Of a stretch of 64,000 nucleotides of DNA, positions 46,356-56,125 are shown piece by piece. The notes beneath the pieces were generated by a model, which saw only the letters and a program-made list of their open reading frames with translations, searched no databases and had not been told where the DNA came from. How positions within the stretch are numbered: position 1 is the stretch's first letter; each line of letters starts with the position of its first letter. This DNA comes from Methanofollis sp. W23 (GTDB lineage: Archaea; Halobacteriota; Methanomicrobia; Methanomicrobiales; Methanofollaceae), in assembly GCF_017875325.1 (NCBI RefSeq), contig NZ_JAGGMN010000001.1, positions 62,001 to 126,000 of the forward strand, given 5' to 3'. The position numbers and the translations under genes are program-made.

Positions 46356-47630
46356 ATGAAAAAGATATGTGTTGTTGGTTTAGGTTATATAGGCCTCCCA
46401 ACGTCGCTACTGTTTGCTACAAATGGATATGATGTCGTTGGAATAGATGTCGACGCCAATAAAGTCGAGTCTATAAATCGTGGAACAATGCCATTTGAAG
46501 AGGCAGGCTTTCAGTGTCTTCTTGATGAGGCTCTGGATGCAAACACTTTCAGAGCATCAAAAATACCTGAAGAGTCTGATATTTTCTTAATTGCAGTTCC
46601 TACACCGTTTGATAAGGGAAATCGAATGGCGGATCTGCATTATGTTATTGAAGCCTGTCGGAGTATTGCGCCATTTATTAAAAAATCGGACCTAATCGTT
46701 ATTGAATCAACTATACCTCCAGGTACCTGTGAAAATTGTGTGGTGCCTATTCTGGAAAATATGTGCAATGGAGGAAAAGGTGGATTGAAGGTTCAGCAAG
46801 ACTTTTATCTTGCTCATTGCCCTGAAAGGGCGATTCCAGGAAATACCTACTATGAAATGGTTCATAACGATCGGGTTGTTGGAGGGATTGATGAAAAATC
46901 TGCTCTGTTAACGAAAAAAATATATCAAAGTTTTGTGAAGGGAGATATCTTCACGACGTCTGTAAAAATCGCTGAGATAGTCAAGCTTATGGAGAATACA
47001 TATCGGGATATCAATATTGCACTTGCAAATGAGTTCGCTCAGATTGCTGATGAAGTTGGAATAAATGTATGGGAAGCGATTGAACTTGCCAATAAGCATC
47101 CTCGTGTCAGTATTCTAAAACCTGGGCCAGGTGTAGGAGGTCATTGTATTGCAGTCGACCCCTGGTTTTTAACCGAAGATTCGACAAAAAGCCGAATAAT
47201 ATCCCTTTCACGGGATATTAATGATGGTATGCCAAAATATGTATTGCGCACCATAAAAGAAATTATTAAAAATTTAAATCCAAGAGATATTATAATTACC
47301 GTATTTGGTGTGGCATATAAGGGGAATATTGATGATACAAGAGAAACACCGGCATTAAAGTTTATTTTGTTAGCGGAAAAAGAGGGTTATACGGTGAATG
47401 TTTATGATCCCCATGTAAAAGATCGACGTTTTAACCTCCTTCCTCTTAAGGATGCAGTTAAGAATAGTGATTGTATTGTAGTCATTACTGATCACAATGA
47501 ATTTAATTCACTTCCTGTTGAAGAAATTGGAGATATTATGAAGACAAAAAATATCTATGACACACGAAATTGTCTTGATCATAAAAGGTGGGAAAACGCT
47601 GGGTTTGTTGTAAAAGTCCTGGGGAAATAA
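46356..47630 (+). CDS. wecC: UDP-N-acetyl-D-mannosamine dehydrogenase
   Basis: 424 residues. UDP-glucose/ManNAc dehydrogenase family: NAD motif GLGYIGLPTSLLFA (8-21), ESTIPPGTCE, active-site cysteine in PGPGVGGHCIAVDPWF, and late GVAYKGNIDDTRETPAL. With WecB it makes UDP-ManNAcA from UDP-GlcNAc. The stop lies 2 bp before the wecB ATG, an operon. AT-rich codon use. Confidence 0.9.
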   Translation: MKKICVVGLGYIGLPTSLLFATNGYDVVGIDVDANKVESINRGTMPFEEAGFQCLLDEALDANTFRASKIPEESDIFLIAVPTPFDKGNRMADLHYVIEACRSIAPFIKKSDLIVIESTIPPGTCENCVVPILENMCNGGKGGLKVQQDFYLAHCPERAIPGNTYYEMVHNDRVVGGIDEKSALLTKKIYQSFVKGDIFTTSVKIAEIVKLMENTYRDINIALANEFAQIADEVGINVWEAIELANKHPRVSILKPGPGVGGHCIAVDPWFLTEDSTKSRIISLSRDINDGMPKYVLRTIKEIIKNLNPRDIIITVFGVAYKGNIDDTRETPALKFILLAEKEGYTVNVYDPHVKDRRFNLLPLKDAVKNSDCIVVITDHNEFNSLPVEEIGDIMKTKNIYDTRNCLDHKRWENAGFVVKVLGK

Positions 47631-47632
47631 CA

Positions 47633-48706
47633 ATGCTGTCAATAGTCGTAGGTACACGTCCAGAAATCATAAAAATGTCTCCGATAATAAGGTACTGCCA
47701 AGAAAAAAATATTGAATTCAACATTATTCATACTAACCAGCATTACTCATATGATATGGACAGGATTTTTTTTGAAGATCTGAATCTGCCTGAACCGAAC
47801 TTCAATCTTGAGATCGGATCAGGTACTCCCGGTGATCAGACCGGGAAAATGCTGTCTAAAATTGAAACTGTCCTGATGAAAGAGAAACCAGGAATTGTTT
47901 TGGTTCAAGGGGATACAAATAGTGTCCTTGCAGGGGCACTTGCCGCATCCAAATTGCATATCCCTGTTGCTCATGTAGAGGCGGGATTACGTTCATTCGA
48001 TAGAAATATGCCTGAAGAAATAAATCGTATTCTGACAGATCACATTGCGGATTATCTTTTCGCACCAACAAATATCTCGAAGGAGAATCTCATACATGAG
48101 GGAATAATCTCTGGAGTTTCTGTTGTTGGGAATACAATTGTTGATGCAACTTATCAAAATCTTAATATTGCAAATGATAAATCCACTATCCTTCAGGATC
48201 TCGGTCTGAAAAAAGGGGATTATTTTTTAGTTACTTTACACAGAGCAGAAAATGTTGATGATAAGGATATATTGAGCAATATATTATCTTCATTGAGTAA
48301 TCTCTCTAAAATCTATGCGGAACCAATACTATTCCCTGTACATCCCAGAACTGAAAAGATGATACAGACGTTCAACTTAAGTTCTTCTTTGAATGGAATT
48401 ACCTGTATTAAACCAGTTGGATATCTGGATTTTTTAGTACTGGAGGGTAATGCACGATTAGTACTGACTGATTCTGGTGGTGTTCAGGAAGAAACCTGTA
48501 TCTTGAATATTCCTTGTGTAACTTTACGGGATACTACAGAACGTCCTGAAACTATTGACGCTGAAAAGAATATTCTTGCAGGTCGGGAGCCAGGGACTAT
48601 TATCTCATGTGTTAAAAGTATGTTCGTCAAAAAAATCTCCAATCAAAATCCCTTTGGGAGCGGGGATTCTGGAAAGCAAATTGTTGAGATTTTAACGAAG
48701 TGTTGA
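47633..48706 (+). CDS. wecB: UDP-N-acetylglucosamine 2-epimerase (island copy)
   Basis: 357 residues from the ATG at 47633, directly after wecC. Non-hydrolysing epimerase motifs: VVGTRPEIIKM, VQGDTNSVLAGALAASKLHIPVAHVEAGLRSFDRNMPEE, LTLHRAEN-like VTLHRAEN and DSGGVQEET. Converts UDP-GlcNAc to UDP-ManNAc for WecC. A second copy lies at 56979 with GC-rich codon use. The two are orthologous in motif order but clearly diverged. Confidence 0.93.
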   Translation: MLSIVVGTRPEIIKMSPIIRYCQEKNIEFNIIHTNQHYSYDMDRIFFEDLNLPEPNFNLEIGSGTPGDQTGKMLSKIETVLMKEKPGIVLVQGDTNSVLAGALAASKLHIPVAHVEAGLRSFDRNMPEEINRILTDHIADYLFAPTNISKENLIHEGIISGVSVVGNTIVDATYQNLNIANDKSTILQDLGLKKGDYFLVTLHRAENVDDKDILSNILSSLSNLSKIYAEPILFPVHPRTEKMIQTFNLSSSLNGITCIKPVGYLDFLVLEGNARLVLTDSGGVQEETCILNIPCVTLRDTTERPETIDAEKNILAGREPGTIISCVKSMFVKKISNQNPFGSGDSGKQIVEILTKC

Positions 48707-48732
48707 GATGCACATAATATGAGAATTATACT

Positions 48733-49995
48733 ATGACGATTGATCCAGAAAATCCGATGCCATTGCATGTTGCAATTACAGGGGTATCTGATACTTTTAA
48801 TTATGGCACTATGATGATGGGTATTAATTTTATGTACTACCTAAAAAAAAAAGTGCCTAACATACATTATTTTACCGATGCGATGACTGAAGAGGATCTT
48901 CTTCGCTTGCGATATGAAACAGGTATAAACAGCGAAATAAAACAATTAAATGAATTTGAATGTATTAACCTGACAATTAAACGGCCTTTTTCTTATTTGG
49001 TGGCATATTGTCGATTTTTCCGTTCTCTGAAAAAAAATGCTATAAATAACATTGTTGTCTTGGGTGGGGATACTCTATCTGAATATTATGCAACAAGTTA
49101 TCTTGGATTAATAAAGAGACTTGTAATGAATATATATGTTCCATCTCTGTTTTGTGATCATATCTTTCTGATAGGGCATACTATTGGTCCATTTCATTCA
49201 TGGAGAGTTCCAGCTGTTCGAATGATATTTAATAGAAAAAAAATTCTTATTTCTACCCGGGATTATTTGAATTATACTTATTCCCAGCAGATATTGGGAT
49301 TAAATAATATTTTTGACAGTGCTGATCTTGCATTTCTAGATTTGCCAAAGCAAAGTGAAGCGTCATTTGAGAGCATACTCTCTACCTATGAATTGAAAAA
49401 AAATCGGTACATTTCTGTTGTTCCCTCAGGATTATGGAGACATTATCATAATAACTGGGATGAGTATATTCAAATGTGGTGTGATATTATCCAATATTTG
49501 AACACATCTGAGAAAACTTCCCATTATAATATCGTTCTGTTACCTCATGTAGTTAGGCCCGAGCATCTCGATGATCGACGAGTTATCAGAGAGATCTGTC
49601 AGCGAATAGATTCTAACAATATAATCCCTATTTATGATGAATTGATGCCCAGTCAGGCAAGATGTATCCTTGGGAATGGTTATTTCACAATAACAGGGAG
49701 GATGCATGCTGCTGTGTCAACATTTCAGATGAATAAACCTGCAATTTGCCTTTCATATTCGGCAAAATATAAAGGTGTTATTGGTGAGGGGCTAAAAAGG
49801 AATGATCTGATCATTGAGGCGACAGATGATAGTTTATATCGCAACAGGGTATTGGCCAAGGTCGTTGCAGACAAGGTGGATTATATTGATAATAACTACC
49901 CTTCGTTAATCAGGGAAATAAAATCTGAAGTGATGAAGGCCCGGGAAAATGCTATCTTTCAGATTGATCTTGTTAAAGATACATTGATAAGGTAA
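48733..49995 (+). CDS. polysaccharide pyruvyltransferase-like protein
   Basis: 420 residues. Family pattern: N-terminal HVAITGVSDTFNYGTMMMG, mid VVLGGDTLSEYY, and C-terminal GYFTITGRMHAAVSTFQMNKPAICLSYSAKYKGV with the conserved R/H of pyruvyl transferases (CsaB/WcaK type). Adds pyruvate ketals to surface sugars from phosphoenolpyruvate. Next to an FrhB-like protein, a combination common in glycan clusters. Start ATG 26 bp after wecB. Confidence 0.8.
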   Translation: MTIDPENPMPLHVAITGVSDTFNYGTMMMGINFMYYLKKKVPNIHYFTDAMTEEDLLRLRYETGINSEIKQLNEFECINLTIKRPFSYLVAYCRFFRSLKKNAINNIVVLGGDTLSEYYATSYLGLIKRLVMNIYVPSLFCDHIFLIGHTIGPFHSWRVPAVRMIFNRKKILISTRDYLNYTYSQQILGLNNIFDSADLAFLDLPKQSEASFESILSTYELKKNRYISVVPSGLWRHYHNNWDEYIQMWCDIIQYLNTSEKTSHYNIVLLPHVVRPEHLDDRRVIREICQRIDSNNIIPIYDELMPSQARCILGNGYFTITGRMHAAVSTFQMNKPAICLSYSAKYKGVIGEGLKRNDLIIEATDDSLYRNRVLAKVVADKVDYIDNNYPSLIREIKSEVMKARENAIFQIDLVKDTLIR

Positions 49996-49999
49996 TAGT

Positions 50000-51202
50000 G
50001 TGACCTCAAAGTTGTTACATCTTGCAAAAGATGCTTGTGTCGGTTGTTTTGGTTGTTTTTCTTCCTGCCCGTTCGATGCAGTTGAAATGAGATTGGATGA
50101 TTACGGTTTTTATTATCCTTACTTTGATAGTTCTAAGTGTAAGAATTGTGGGAAGTGTGAAAATTACTGCCCTGTTTTGAATTATGAGTATTCTAATTGG
50201 GTAGAACCAGAGGTCTTCGCTGCGAGAAGTAATGATTTTGAGTTACTTATGAAGGGTTCCTCTGGTGGGATTTTTGGAGAGATTGCATTGAGTGTACTAC
50301 AGGCTGGAGGTGTAGTGTATGGTGCTGGGTGGGATGATAATTTTCAACTAAGGCATGTATCTGTGGATTGTCCCGATAAACTCGAGAAACTTTTTGGTTC
50401 TAAATATGTCCAGAGTTATACTGGGAAAGTGTATTCTGAAATAATAACATTGGCGAAAAAAGGTCGATTTGTTCTTTTTTGTGGAACCCCATGCCAGGTG
50501 GCAGCATTAAAAATTGCAATTAATAAAATGAAAGATGTGCGGCAGAATATAATATTATGTGATCTTATTTGTCAGGGCGTAGGTTCTTCTGCAGTGTTCA
50601 GAAAGTACCTTGATCATCACAAAAAAAAATTCTGTGGAGATATTACTTCGATATCATTTCGATCCAAAAAACACGGTTGGATGGATTTTTCTATGGAGAT
50701 TTGTTTCTCAAATCATGAAAAATACATCTGTAGCAGAAAGTTTGATCCCTATCTTGTTGGTTACTCAAATGCATTATATTTGAGACCCTCCTGTTATGAT
50801 TGTCCATTTTCTAAGATCCCGCGCCAGGGGGATATAACGTTGGGAGATTTTTGGAGATCTCCAAAGGAAGTTTATAATCATTGGGGTACTTCATTGGTTG
50901 TTATTAATAATCAATGGGGCAAGAAGGTATTTGACAGGGTGTGCAAAGAAAGAAAAATCGAAGTAAAAGCGTATCTCCTAGATGCCGCTCTGCAATCCAA
51001 CAAGAGATTGTCGTGTGGCAAACTTTCTATCCCTGATAACCGTGCTGATTTTTTTTCTGACCTAAAGTGTCAAACATTTGATAGGATCATTGAGGGTTAC
51101 TTAAAAAGAAACATCTCTGTGGATTATTTGAAACACAAGGTGAATCAATACGTATTGTGGGGATTAAGTTCTTCCAGATTGCGTAGATTTTTCCTAAAAT
51201 AG
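50000..51202 (+). CDS. FrhB-like (coenzyme F420 hydrogenase beta family) iron-sulfur protein
   Basis: 400 residues, GTG start. The N-terminus has two [4Fe-4S] ferredoxin motifs: CVGCFGCFSSCPFDAV and CKNCGKCENYCPVL (residues 12-60). Then an FrhB/FdhB core: GSSGGIFGEIALSVL, FCGTPCQVAALK, and C-terminal domain with CYDCPFSKIPRQGDITLGDFW. Family members in F420 hydrogenases bind flavin and F420. In glycan clusters such proteins accompany pyruvyltransferases and are thought to reduce a sugar intermediate; substrate is inferred. Confidence 0.82.
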   Translation: MTSKLLHLAKDACVGCFGCFSSCPFDAVEMRLDDYGFYYPYFDSSKCKNCGKCENYCPVLNYEYSNWVEPEVFAARSNDFELLMKGSSGGIFGEIALSVLQAGGVVYGAGWDDNFQLRHVSVDCPDKLEKLFGSKYVQSYTGKVYSEIITLAKKGRFVLFCGTPCQVAALKIAINKMKDVRQNIILCDLICQGVGSSAVFRKYLDHHKKKFCGDITSISFRSKKHGWMDFSMEICFSNHEKYICSRKFDPYLVGYSNALYLRPSCYDCPFSKIPRQGDITLGDFWRSPKEVYNHWGTSLVVINNQWGKKVFDRVCKERKIEVKAYLLDAALQSNKRLSCGKLSIPDNRADFFSDLKCQTFDRIIEGYLKRNISVDYLKHKVNQYVLWGLSSSRLRRFFLK

Positions 51203-51303
51203 GTTGAGGTTTGTTATCCTTTTCATTCCTTGTGAGATCTTGCTATCTTTTTTAAAACTGATAATTGTAGGTCTTGGAGTGATATAGGGATATTCTAGGT
51301 TAT
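51203..51303. terminator. convergent terminator region
   Basis: A 101-bp spacer between convergent genes with TCCTTTTCATT (about 51218-51229) and CTTTTTTAAAA (51247-51258); oligo-T runs on the plus strand, fitting termination of the island's forward operon. Confidence 0.35.
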
Positions 51304-52548
51304 TTATTGCAGATATTTTTCAACTTCTTTGGATAAGTTACGATAACTGAAATCTTCCAGTTTGATGGTTTCTATTTCATAACTCGGGTTAGATTTCCAA
51401 AGATCATATAATTTGAATATTGAATCTTTAATCTCTTGGTAATTATCTCCATTTGTGCTTATTCCAAGATTGTGTTCTTTTATGAGTTTATCAATTTCTC
51501 CTCCATAATTAATGCTTAGTGTTGGACGTTTTAGAGCTCCGTATTCATATATTTTGGTCGATACAAGATATGGATATTTTCTGGCGTTAAATTGTAAACA
51601 CACGAAGGATTTGGAGATATGTCTTAGAATTTCCTGGGGAGAGATGGGGTTTGAAATTGTAATATGTCCTTTTTCAAAGAGTCTATTGTAATGTTTTTCG
51701 ATCGATGCATCAACATAACCATATATCTCAATGTTCATTTCAGGGATATTGTCGATTATATCATCCACTACGTTTAAAAATGATGATAATGGCTCTTCAC
51801 GCCCTTCAAACAGATTTCCTGCATATATAAATGAGAAGTCCCTATTTTCTGTAGGTATCTGTTCCAGTCCAGTTAGATCGTAGCCGTTTGGGAGGACGAT
51901 CTTTTCGACAGGATTAACTATTCTATCCGATAATCTCTCTAAAAGGCCTGATGTTACAGTAAATAGGACGTCACAGTTATTTAACGCATATCTCTCGTGC
52001 GATTCTGATCTTTTTTTAATGGTGGCTAGATAATATTTATGCGACGGGTCATCGTTCCATGGATCCTGAATATCCTGAATTAGTTTGATCTTAGGAATTT
52101 CTGATTTCAATTTAGCGGCCCAATAATTTACCATAAATGGATGGCCTGTTGCAATTACTGTTTTTATGCCTTCTTTTTCTATGATCTTTTTACAGTATGG
52201 GATCATATTGTATCCCCAATACTGTGCTTCATCCTCATACCAGATTATATTTAGCAAATTTAATAATCCAAATCGGACTATTTTTTTTAGTCCCCCGAAT
52301 AAATTTGATGGATATTTTTTATATTTGTAGTTGTGGAAATATGATGATGGAATACGATGAATTATGATATTTGGTGAATCTATATCATTCTGATTGGTAT
52401 TCAAACCCAGGTTCCGCCATTTAACTGTTATTACATGGATTTTATATCCTCGTTCTGCCAGATATTTGCTGAGCTTTGCCCATCGGAAACCCCCTACGCC
52501 AGCAAAAGGGGGGAATTTGTACGCAATCAGTAAAATAGACTTTTCCAT
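51304..52548 (-). CDS. GT-B type glycosyltransferase
   Basis: 414 residues. N-terminal ILLIAYKFPPFAGVGGFRWAKLSKYLAERGYKIHVIT typical of GT4/5 enzymes; TVIATGHPFMVNYWAA and late TKIYEYGALKRPTLSINYGGEIDKLIKEHNLGI resembles the donor-binding glutamates. Transfers a sugar to the surface glycan. Oriented against the main island operon, followed by a methyltransferase upstream on the same strand with a 130-bp gap. Confidence 0.8.
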   Translation of the reverse strand: MEKSILLIAYKFPPFAGVGGFRWAKLSKYLAERGYKIHVITVKWRNLGLNTNQNDIDSPNIIIHRIPSSYFHNYKYKKYPSNLFGGLKKIVRFGLLNLLNIIWYEDEAQYWGYNMIPYCKKIIEKEGIKTVIATGHPFMVNYWAAKLKSEIPKIKLIQDIQDPWNDDPSHKYYLATIKKRSESHERYALNNCDVLFTVTSGLLERLSDRIVNPVEKIVLPNGYDLTGLEQIPTENRDFSFIYAGNLFEGREEPLSSFLNVVDDIIDNIPEMNIEIYGYVDASIEKHYNRLFEKGHITISNPISPQEILRHISKSFVCLQFNARKYPYLVSTKIYEYGALKRPTLSINYGGEIDKLIKEHNLGISTNGDNYQEIKDSIFKLYDLWKSNPSYEIETIKLEDFSYRNLSKEVEKYLQ

Positions 52549-52678
52549 GCTCCACCTCTAACATTGGGTGTCATTGTTATATTAGATGTACTCTTCTGTT
52601 TGGTTTAAGATAGAAACGATCCCCTCAGAATAAAAAAGGTGATCTATTGTTTGTTTTCTTTATATCCTGTGTGGGTTG

Positions 52679-53281
52679 TTAAATACAAATGGGGGGTTCC
52701 TGGTTGGATATATCATGTGACAATACATATATATTCCAGTGACCAAATCTCGATTTAATTGGGATTATTAGATGTTTATTTTTGTATGTGGGTATGACAA
52801 TATTGAATCTCTCTATCTTTTCGATTTTTAATGAAGACCGCCGGGATAACTGCTTTATTTCATTCTCACCGAAGAGATTAACATGGTAGGGGGCGTTTGT
52901 ATTTCGATTTCGAATTATGAGCGTTGCTAACTCTATAATGCTGTACGGATTTGGGACTGAGATTACTATTGTTGATCTACTTACACGAGCTGCTTCTTTC
53001 AATGCAGCTAAGGGGTTTTCAAGATGTTCCAATACTTCAAATAATGTAACGGTGTCGAAGCTCTGGTTTTTAAATGGCAAGTTATAGAGGTTGCCCTGTA
53101 TGTCGCAACCATCACCTTTCATATCCAATCCAATATAATTTGTTCTGTTTTTGTCTAGATATTGTTTTAATTCGCCTTTGTTACATCCTAAATCGAGTAT
53201 TCTCCCTGAACAGTATTTTGACACGGTTTTTAGACGTAGCTCATCTTCCGTGTGCCGATGTACATCCATGTCGGGCATCAT
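52679..53281 (-). CDS. class I SAM-dependent methyltransferase (COQ5/UbiE-like)
   Basis: 200 residues. Motif I GRILDLGCNKGELKQYL and DxxGxx region VIGLDMKGDGC; TVTLFEVLEHLENPLAALKEAARVSRSTIVISVPNP is a classic methyltransferase-fold sequence. AT-rich. Two Met at the start (53281, 53278). Located at the right of the island before the flippase on the other strand. Confidence 0.78.
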   Translation of the reverse strand: MMPDMDVHRHTEDELRLKTVSKYCSGRILDLGCNKGELKQYLDKNRTNYIGLDMKGDGCDIQGNLYNLPFKNQSFDTVTLFEVLEHLENPLAALKEAARVSRSTIVISVPNPYSIIELATLIIRNRNTNAPYHVNLFGENEIKQLSRRSSLKIEKIERFNIVIPTYKNKHLIIPIKSRFGHWNIYVLSHDISNQEPPICI

Positions 53282-53714
53282 ACTATAGTCTGTCGTGCCA
53301 GTAATTAAGTTTCATTTTGAATACATAGAAATACACAGACGCAATAATTGAGTTGCCCAAATTTGGTGCTTTATATCCTAATTTCTGATTTTTTGAAATT
53401 ATTGAGTTTGAGATGTTGCACATCTGATTGAATCGGTAAAAATCCTCTTAACGGGGTACTGGGGAACAGAAGTTTGGGTGATCAAAATGTCTGGGAAAAA
53501 GAGAATGATATGTCATATGTTGTTTTGAGGGGGGGAATTTGTTCTCTGGTTATCTTGAGGAACACTAAGTATTCTAGAGTTTGTGTTCTCCCTTCAGATA
53601 TCTCCTATATCCACTGAGAGGAACGCAGGACTATTTACTGAATGCAGTAAATAGTGTGTACAAAGAGTTTCTAGAGGGCCAAGTTATTATTGGGATTCCC
53701 TCATATATCAAACC
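53282..53714. other. AT-rich island spacer
   Basis: 433 bp divergent region between a methyltransferase and flippase copy 2. No repeat element of the dispersed family is recognised. Short T-runs and TATA-like blocks occur (for example TTATATCC near 53372). It may hold promoters for both sides, none convincingly mapped. Confidence 0.35.
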
Positions 53715-55193
53715 GTGTTTTCTCGATTTCGCTACTTCTCTCGCATCATGGGTATCGATCCAGTCCGTCGGCAGAGCCTGATCAGTCTCGCCTCTGCTGT
53801 AGGGCTTACTTTTTTTGGATTCCTTGCCACGATGTATTTTGCTCACGTACTTGGTAAGGCTGCATATGGGGTCTATGCCCTTTTTCTTGCTTATTATGGT
53901 ATTTTTAATCTTATCGGAGATGGGGGCTTTGGTGGCGCAGCAGTAAAGCGGATTTCTGAAGGAAGAGAACAGAATGAGTATTTCACAGCTTTTCTCGTAC
54001 TCAGGGTGATCCTTCTTGCGCTCTCGGTGACCGCGCTCCTTGCCCTCCGCTCGTTCATCGACGATCTTCAGGGTGAAGGGATAGTGTTCTGGGTGATGCT
54101 TGCACTTATCATTGCTGTGTTCCTGGGAGTTACTGCAAATGGTATCTATGGCGAAGGGAAGGTTGGCGTGAACCAGAGCGGGGCTTTCCTGAATAACCTT
54201 GTAAAAATTGTTCTCCAGGTTGTTGCCGTCTTCTTTGGGTATGGTGCCGCCGGACTTGCCGGCGGGTTCGTCGCTGGTCTTTTTGCTGGGGGTCTCTTCA
54301 ACCTCAGGTTCCTCTCTCTCAAACTGGCACGGTTCACCGGGCACCACTTGCGGAACCTCATCACTTTCTCCTTCTGGATCTTTCTTGCTTCCAGCGGTGC
54401 TACCATCTTCTCGTACGCCGACACGGTCCTCATTGGCTACTTCATGTCCACTGCCGACGTCGGGGTCTACCGGATCGCCTTCCAGTTCACCGCGGCCGCC
54501 ACCTTCACCACCACAGCGCTCCGTACTACTCTGTATCCAAAGATCAGCCGCTGGCACGCCGACCGGCACCCCACCTGGATCGCCAATTCCCTCTCCCGTG
54601 CCTTCACCTACTCCCTCCTCCTCGCCGTCCCCGTCGCAGTCGGCGGCTGGATCCTCGGCGACCGCCTCCTCTACTTCTTCTATGGTGCAGGGTTTGCCGA
54701 AGGGGCGGCGGTGCTCGGGATCCTCCTCCTGGTGCAGGTGGTCAACGTCTTCATGTACCTCCAGACGATGGCCCTCAATGCCATCGACCGCCCCCGCGAA
54801 TCCTTCTATGCCACCGGGACGGCGGCGGTCGTGAACATCGTCCTCGACCTCGCCCTCATCCCCACCCTCGGGATCGAGGGGGCGGCGATCGCCACGCTCG
54901 TGACGATGCTCGTCAATGCCGCAATCGCCCGCCACTATCTTGCAAAACAGATCTCGGTGCACCTCGAGCGCGGCCCCACCTTCCACATCCTTCTCGCGGC
55001 CGGGCTGATGGCCCTCGTAATCCTCCTGTACCGTTTGCTCGTCCCCCTCGCCAACGTCTTCGTCGTCCTCGCCGCCGTCGCCCTCGGCGGGATTATCTAC
55101 GGCCTGGTGCTCCTGAAAGCCGACCGCGGTATCCACGACGAACTCCGCGACCTAGTCGTGCAACTCGGGGTGCCCTGGCCGCGGTGGCTGTGA
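53715..55193 (+). CDS. Wzx-type polysaccharide flippase, copy 2 (mosaic)
   Basis: 492 residues, GTG start, same length and architecture as copy 1 at 14588. The first 250-300 bp use AT-rich codons (for example line 53881-53940, 24 GC of 60 by hand count) and the rest is GC-rich. The region 54808-54940 is identical to 15681-15813 over 133 bp, including third positions. This looks like an AT-rich allele joined to the local GC-rich copy by gene conversion. The function is export of lipid-linked oligosaccharide. It marks the right border of the island. Confidence 0.9.
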   Translation: MFSRFRYFSRIMGIDPVRRQSLISLASAVGLTFFGFLATMYFAHVLGKAAYGVYALFLAYYGIFNLIGDGGFGGAAVKRISEGREQNEYFTAFLVLRVILLALSVTALLALRSFIDDLQGEGIVFWVMLALIIAVFLGVTANGIYGEGKVGVNQSGAFLNNLVKIVLQVVAVFFGYGAAGLAGGFVAGLFAGGLFNLRFLSLKLARFTGHHLRNLITFSFWIFLASSGATIFSYADTVLIGYFMSTADVGVYRIAFQFTAAATFTTTALRTTLYPKISRWHADRHPTWIANSLSRAFTYSLLLAVPVAVGGWILGDRLLYFFYGAGFAEGAAVLGILLLVQVVNVFMYLQTMALNAIDRPRESFYATGTAAVVNIVLDLALIPTLGIEGAAIATLVTMLVNAAIARHYLAKQISVHLERGPTFHILLAAGLMALVILLYRLLVPLANVFVVLAAVALGGIIYGLVLLKADRGIHDELRDLVVQLGVPWPRWL

Positions 55194-56125
55194 AGGCTGG
55201 AGAATAGAGTGCAAAAGAGTTGATCTGCTGCTGGTGCCAGAAATATTCAGGTAGTTTCCCGCGGCTTGCACGGGGCACTCTTCTCCATAAGAAGATCTCT
55301 CAACTTTTCCTGCCCATAGGGCTCTTCTCAGGGGCTAGTGATTGGGACCGCCGGACTCCTGTGTGGAGATTAGGCGAGGTAGACCACGTTGAAGAGCCTA
55401 TCCCGATCTACTCAGGCAATCATTGATCTCAAGAATGACTGACGCCTACCATTCATGCTCCTGGAGAATGATTATCAGGGGTCGAATGCCCCTCTGAACT
55501 CAAAAATCAAAGATTATCTCGACTACCTCCGGTCGTCACCCTCAGGATGGAGAGTGGTGATGGACGGCACCACCTCTTCATGATCATCTCTCCGTCTTCG
55601 CCTTCCCGTTCCTATCGCTATCCTGGGGTCTGGGGGATGTGAGCGACGGCGAACTTGAGAAAATCCGTGATTTTCGATAACGTCCCCAGTGCGATCTGAT
55701 GAGAAGGCGATGAGTGTGTGTTCATGTTGTGAAGAAATGAAGGTTTTTCGGCTTTGTAGAAATCCTCTTGATCGAATCTCTCAGACGGGGGGGTTGCACC
55801 CCCCGAACCCCCGCCACACGATAGGTCGAGGACGGCATCCCGTATTTCAAGATCTTCTATTCAGCCTTCCCGCCCCAATCTTCATCCCGGGGGTCCGGGG
55901 GCAGCGCCCCCGGCGTGACTGTGTGGGAAGGCGATTGAGTCATCCTTGCACCGAGAGGAAGTGAGGGATTCTACAGAGTCACTATCTCCTTTTTTTATCT
56001 TCTGTGGGGGTGGGGGAGGAGAGTTTTTGAGATGACATAAAGGTCAGGATATGATTGAACCAGATCCAGAGACCATGATGAACATGGTGAGATACCACCG
56101 GAATGGTTAATATTCTAGCAACAGA
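55194..56125. repeat. gene-free stretch with a complete element unit
   Basis: No gene. Fragments at 55590-55640 (GCCTTCCCGTTCC and CCTGGGGTCTGGGG). A full element unit is at 55750-55979: starts GGCTTTGTAGAAATCCTC, contains GGGGGGTTGCACCCCCC, and ends GAGGGATTCTACAGAGTC. Its 8-bp flanks (GGTTTTTC; ACTATCTC) do not match. A T7 run follows at about 55987. Confidence 0.6.

Noticed and set aside
53631-55136. 501-codon open frame antisense to flippase copy 2
   Set aside because: It is the mirror of a GC-rich membrane protein gene; an equivalent antisense frame exists opposite flippase copy 1 and the residues have no family pattern.
14588-55193. Integrated plasmid or composite transposon bounded by the two flippase genes
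   Set aside because: The interval contains essential genes such as valS, hisS and both top6 genes, with host-like composition for most of its length; gene conversion explains the similarity better.
55742-55987. Target duplication around the unit at 55750-55979
   Set aside because: The flanks GGTTTTTC and ACTATCTC do not match, although the termini are intact; it may have been recombined.
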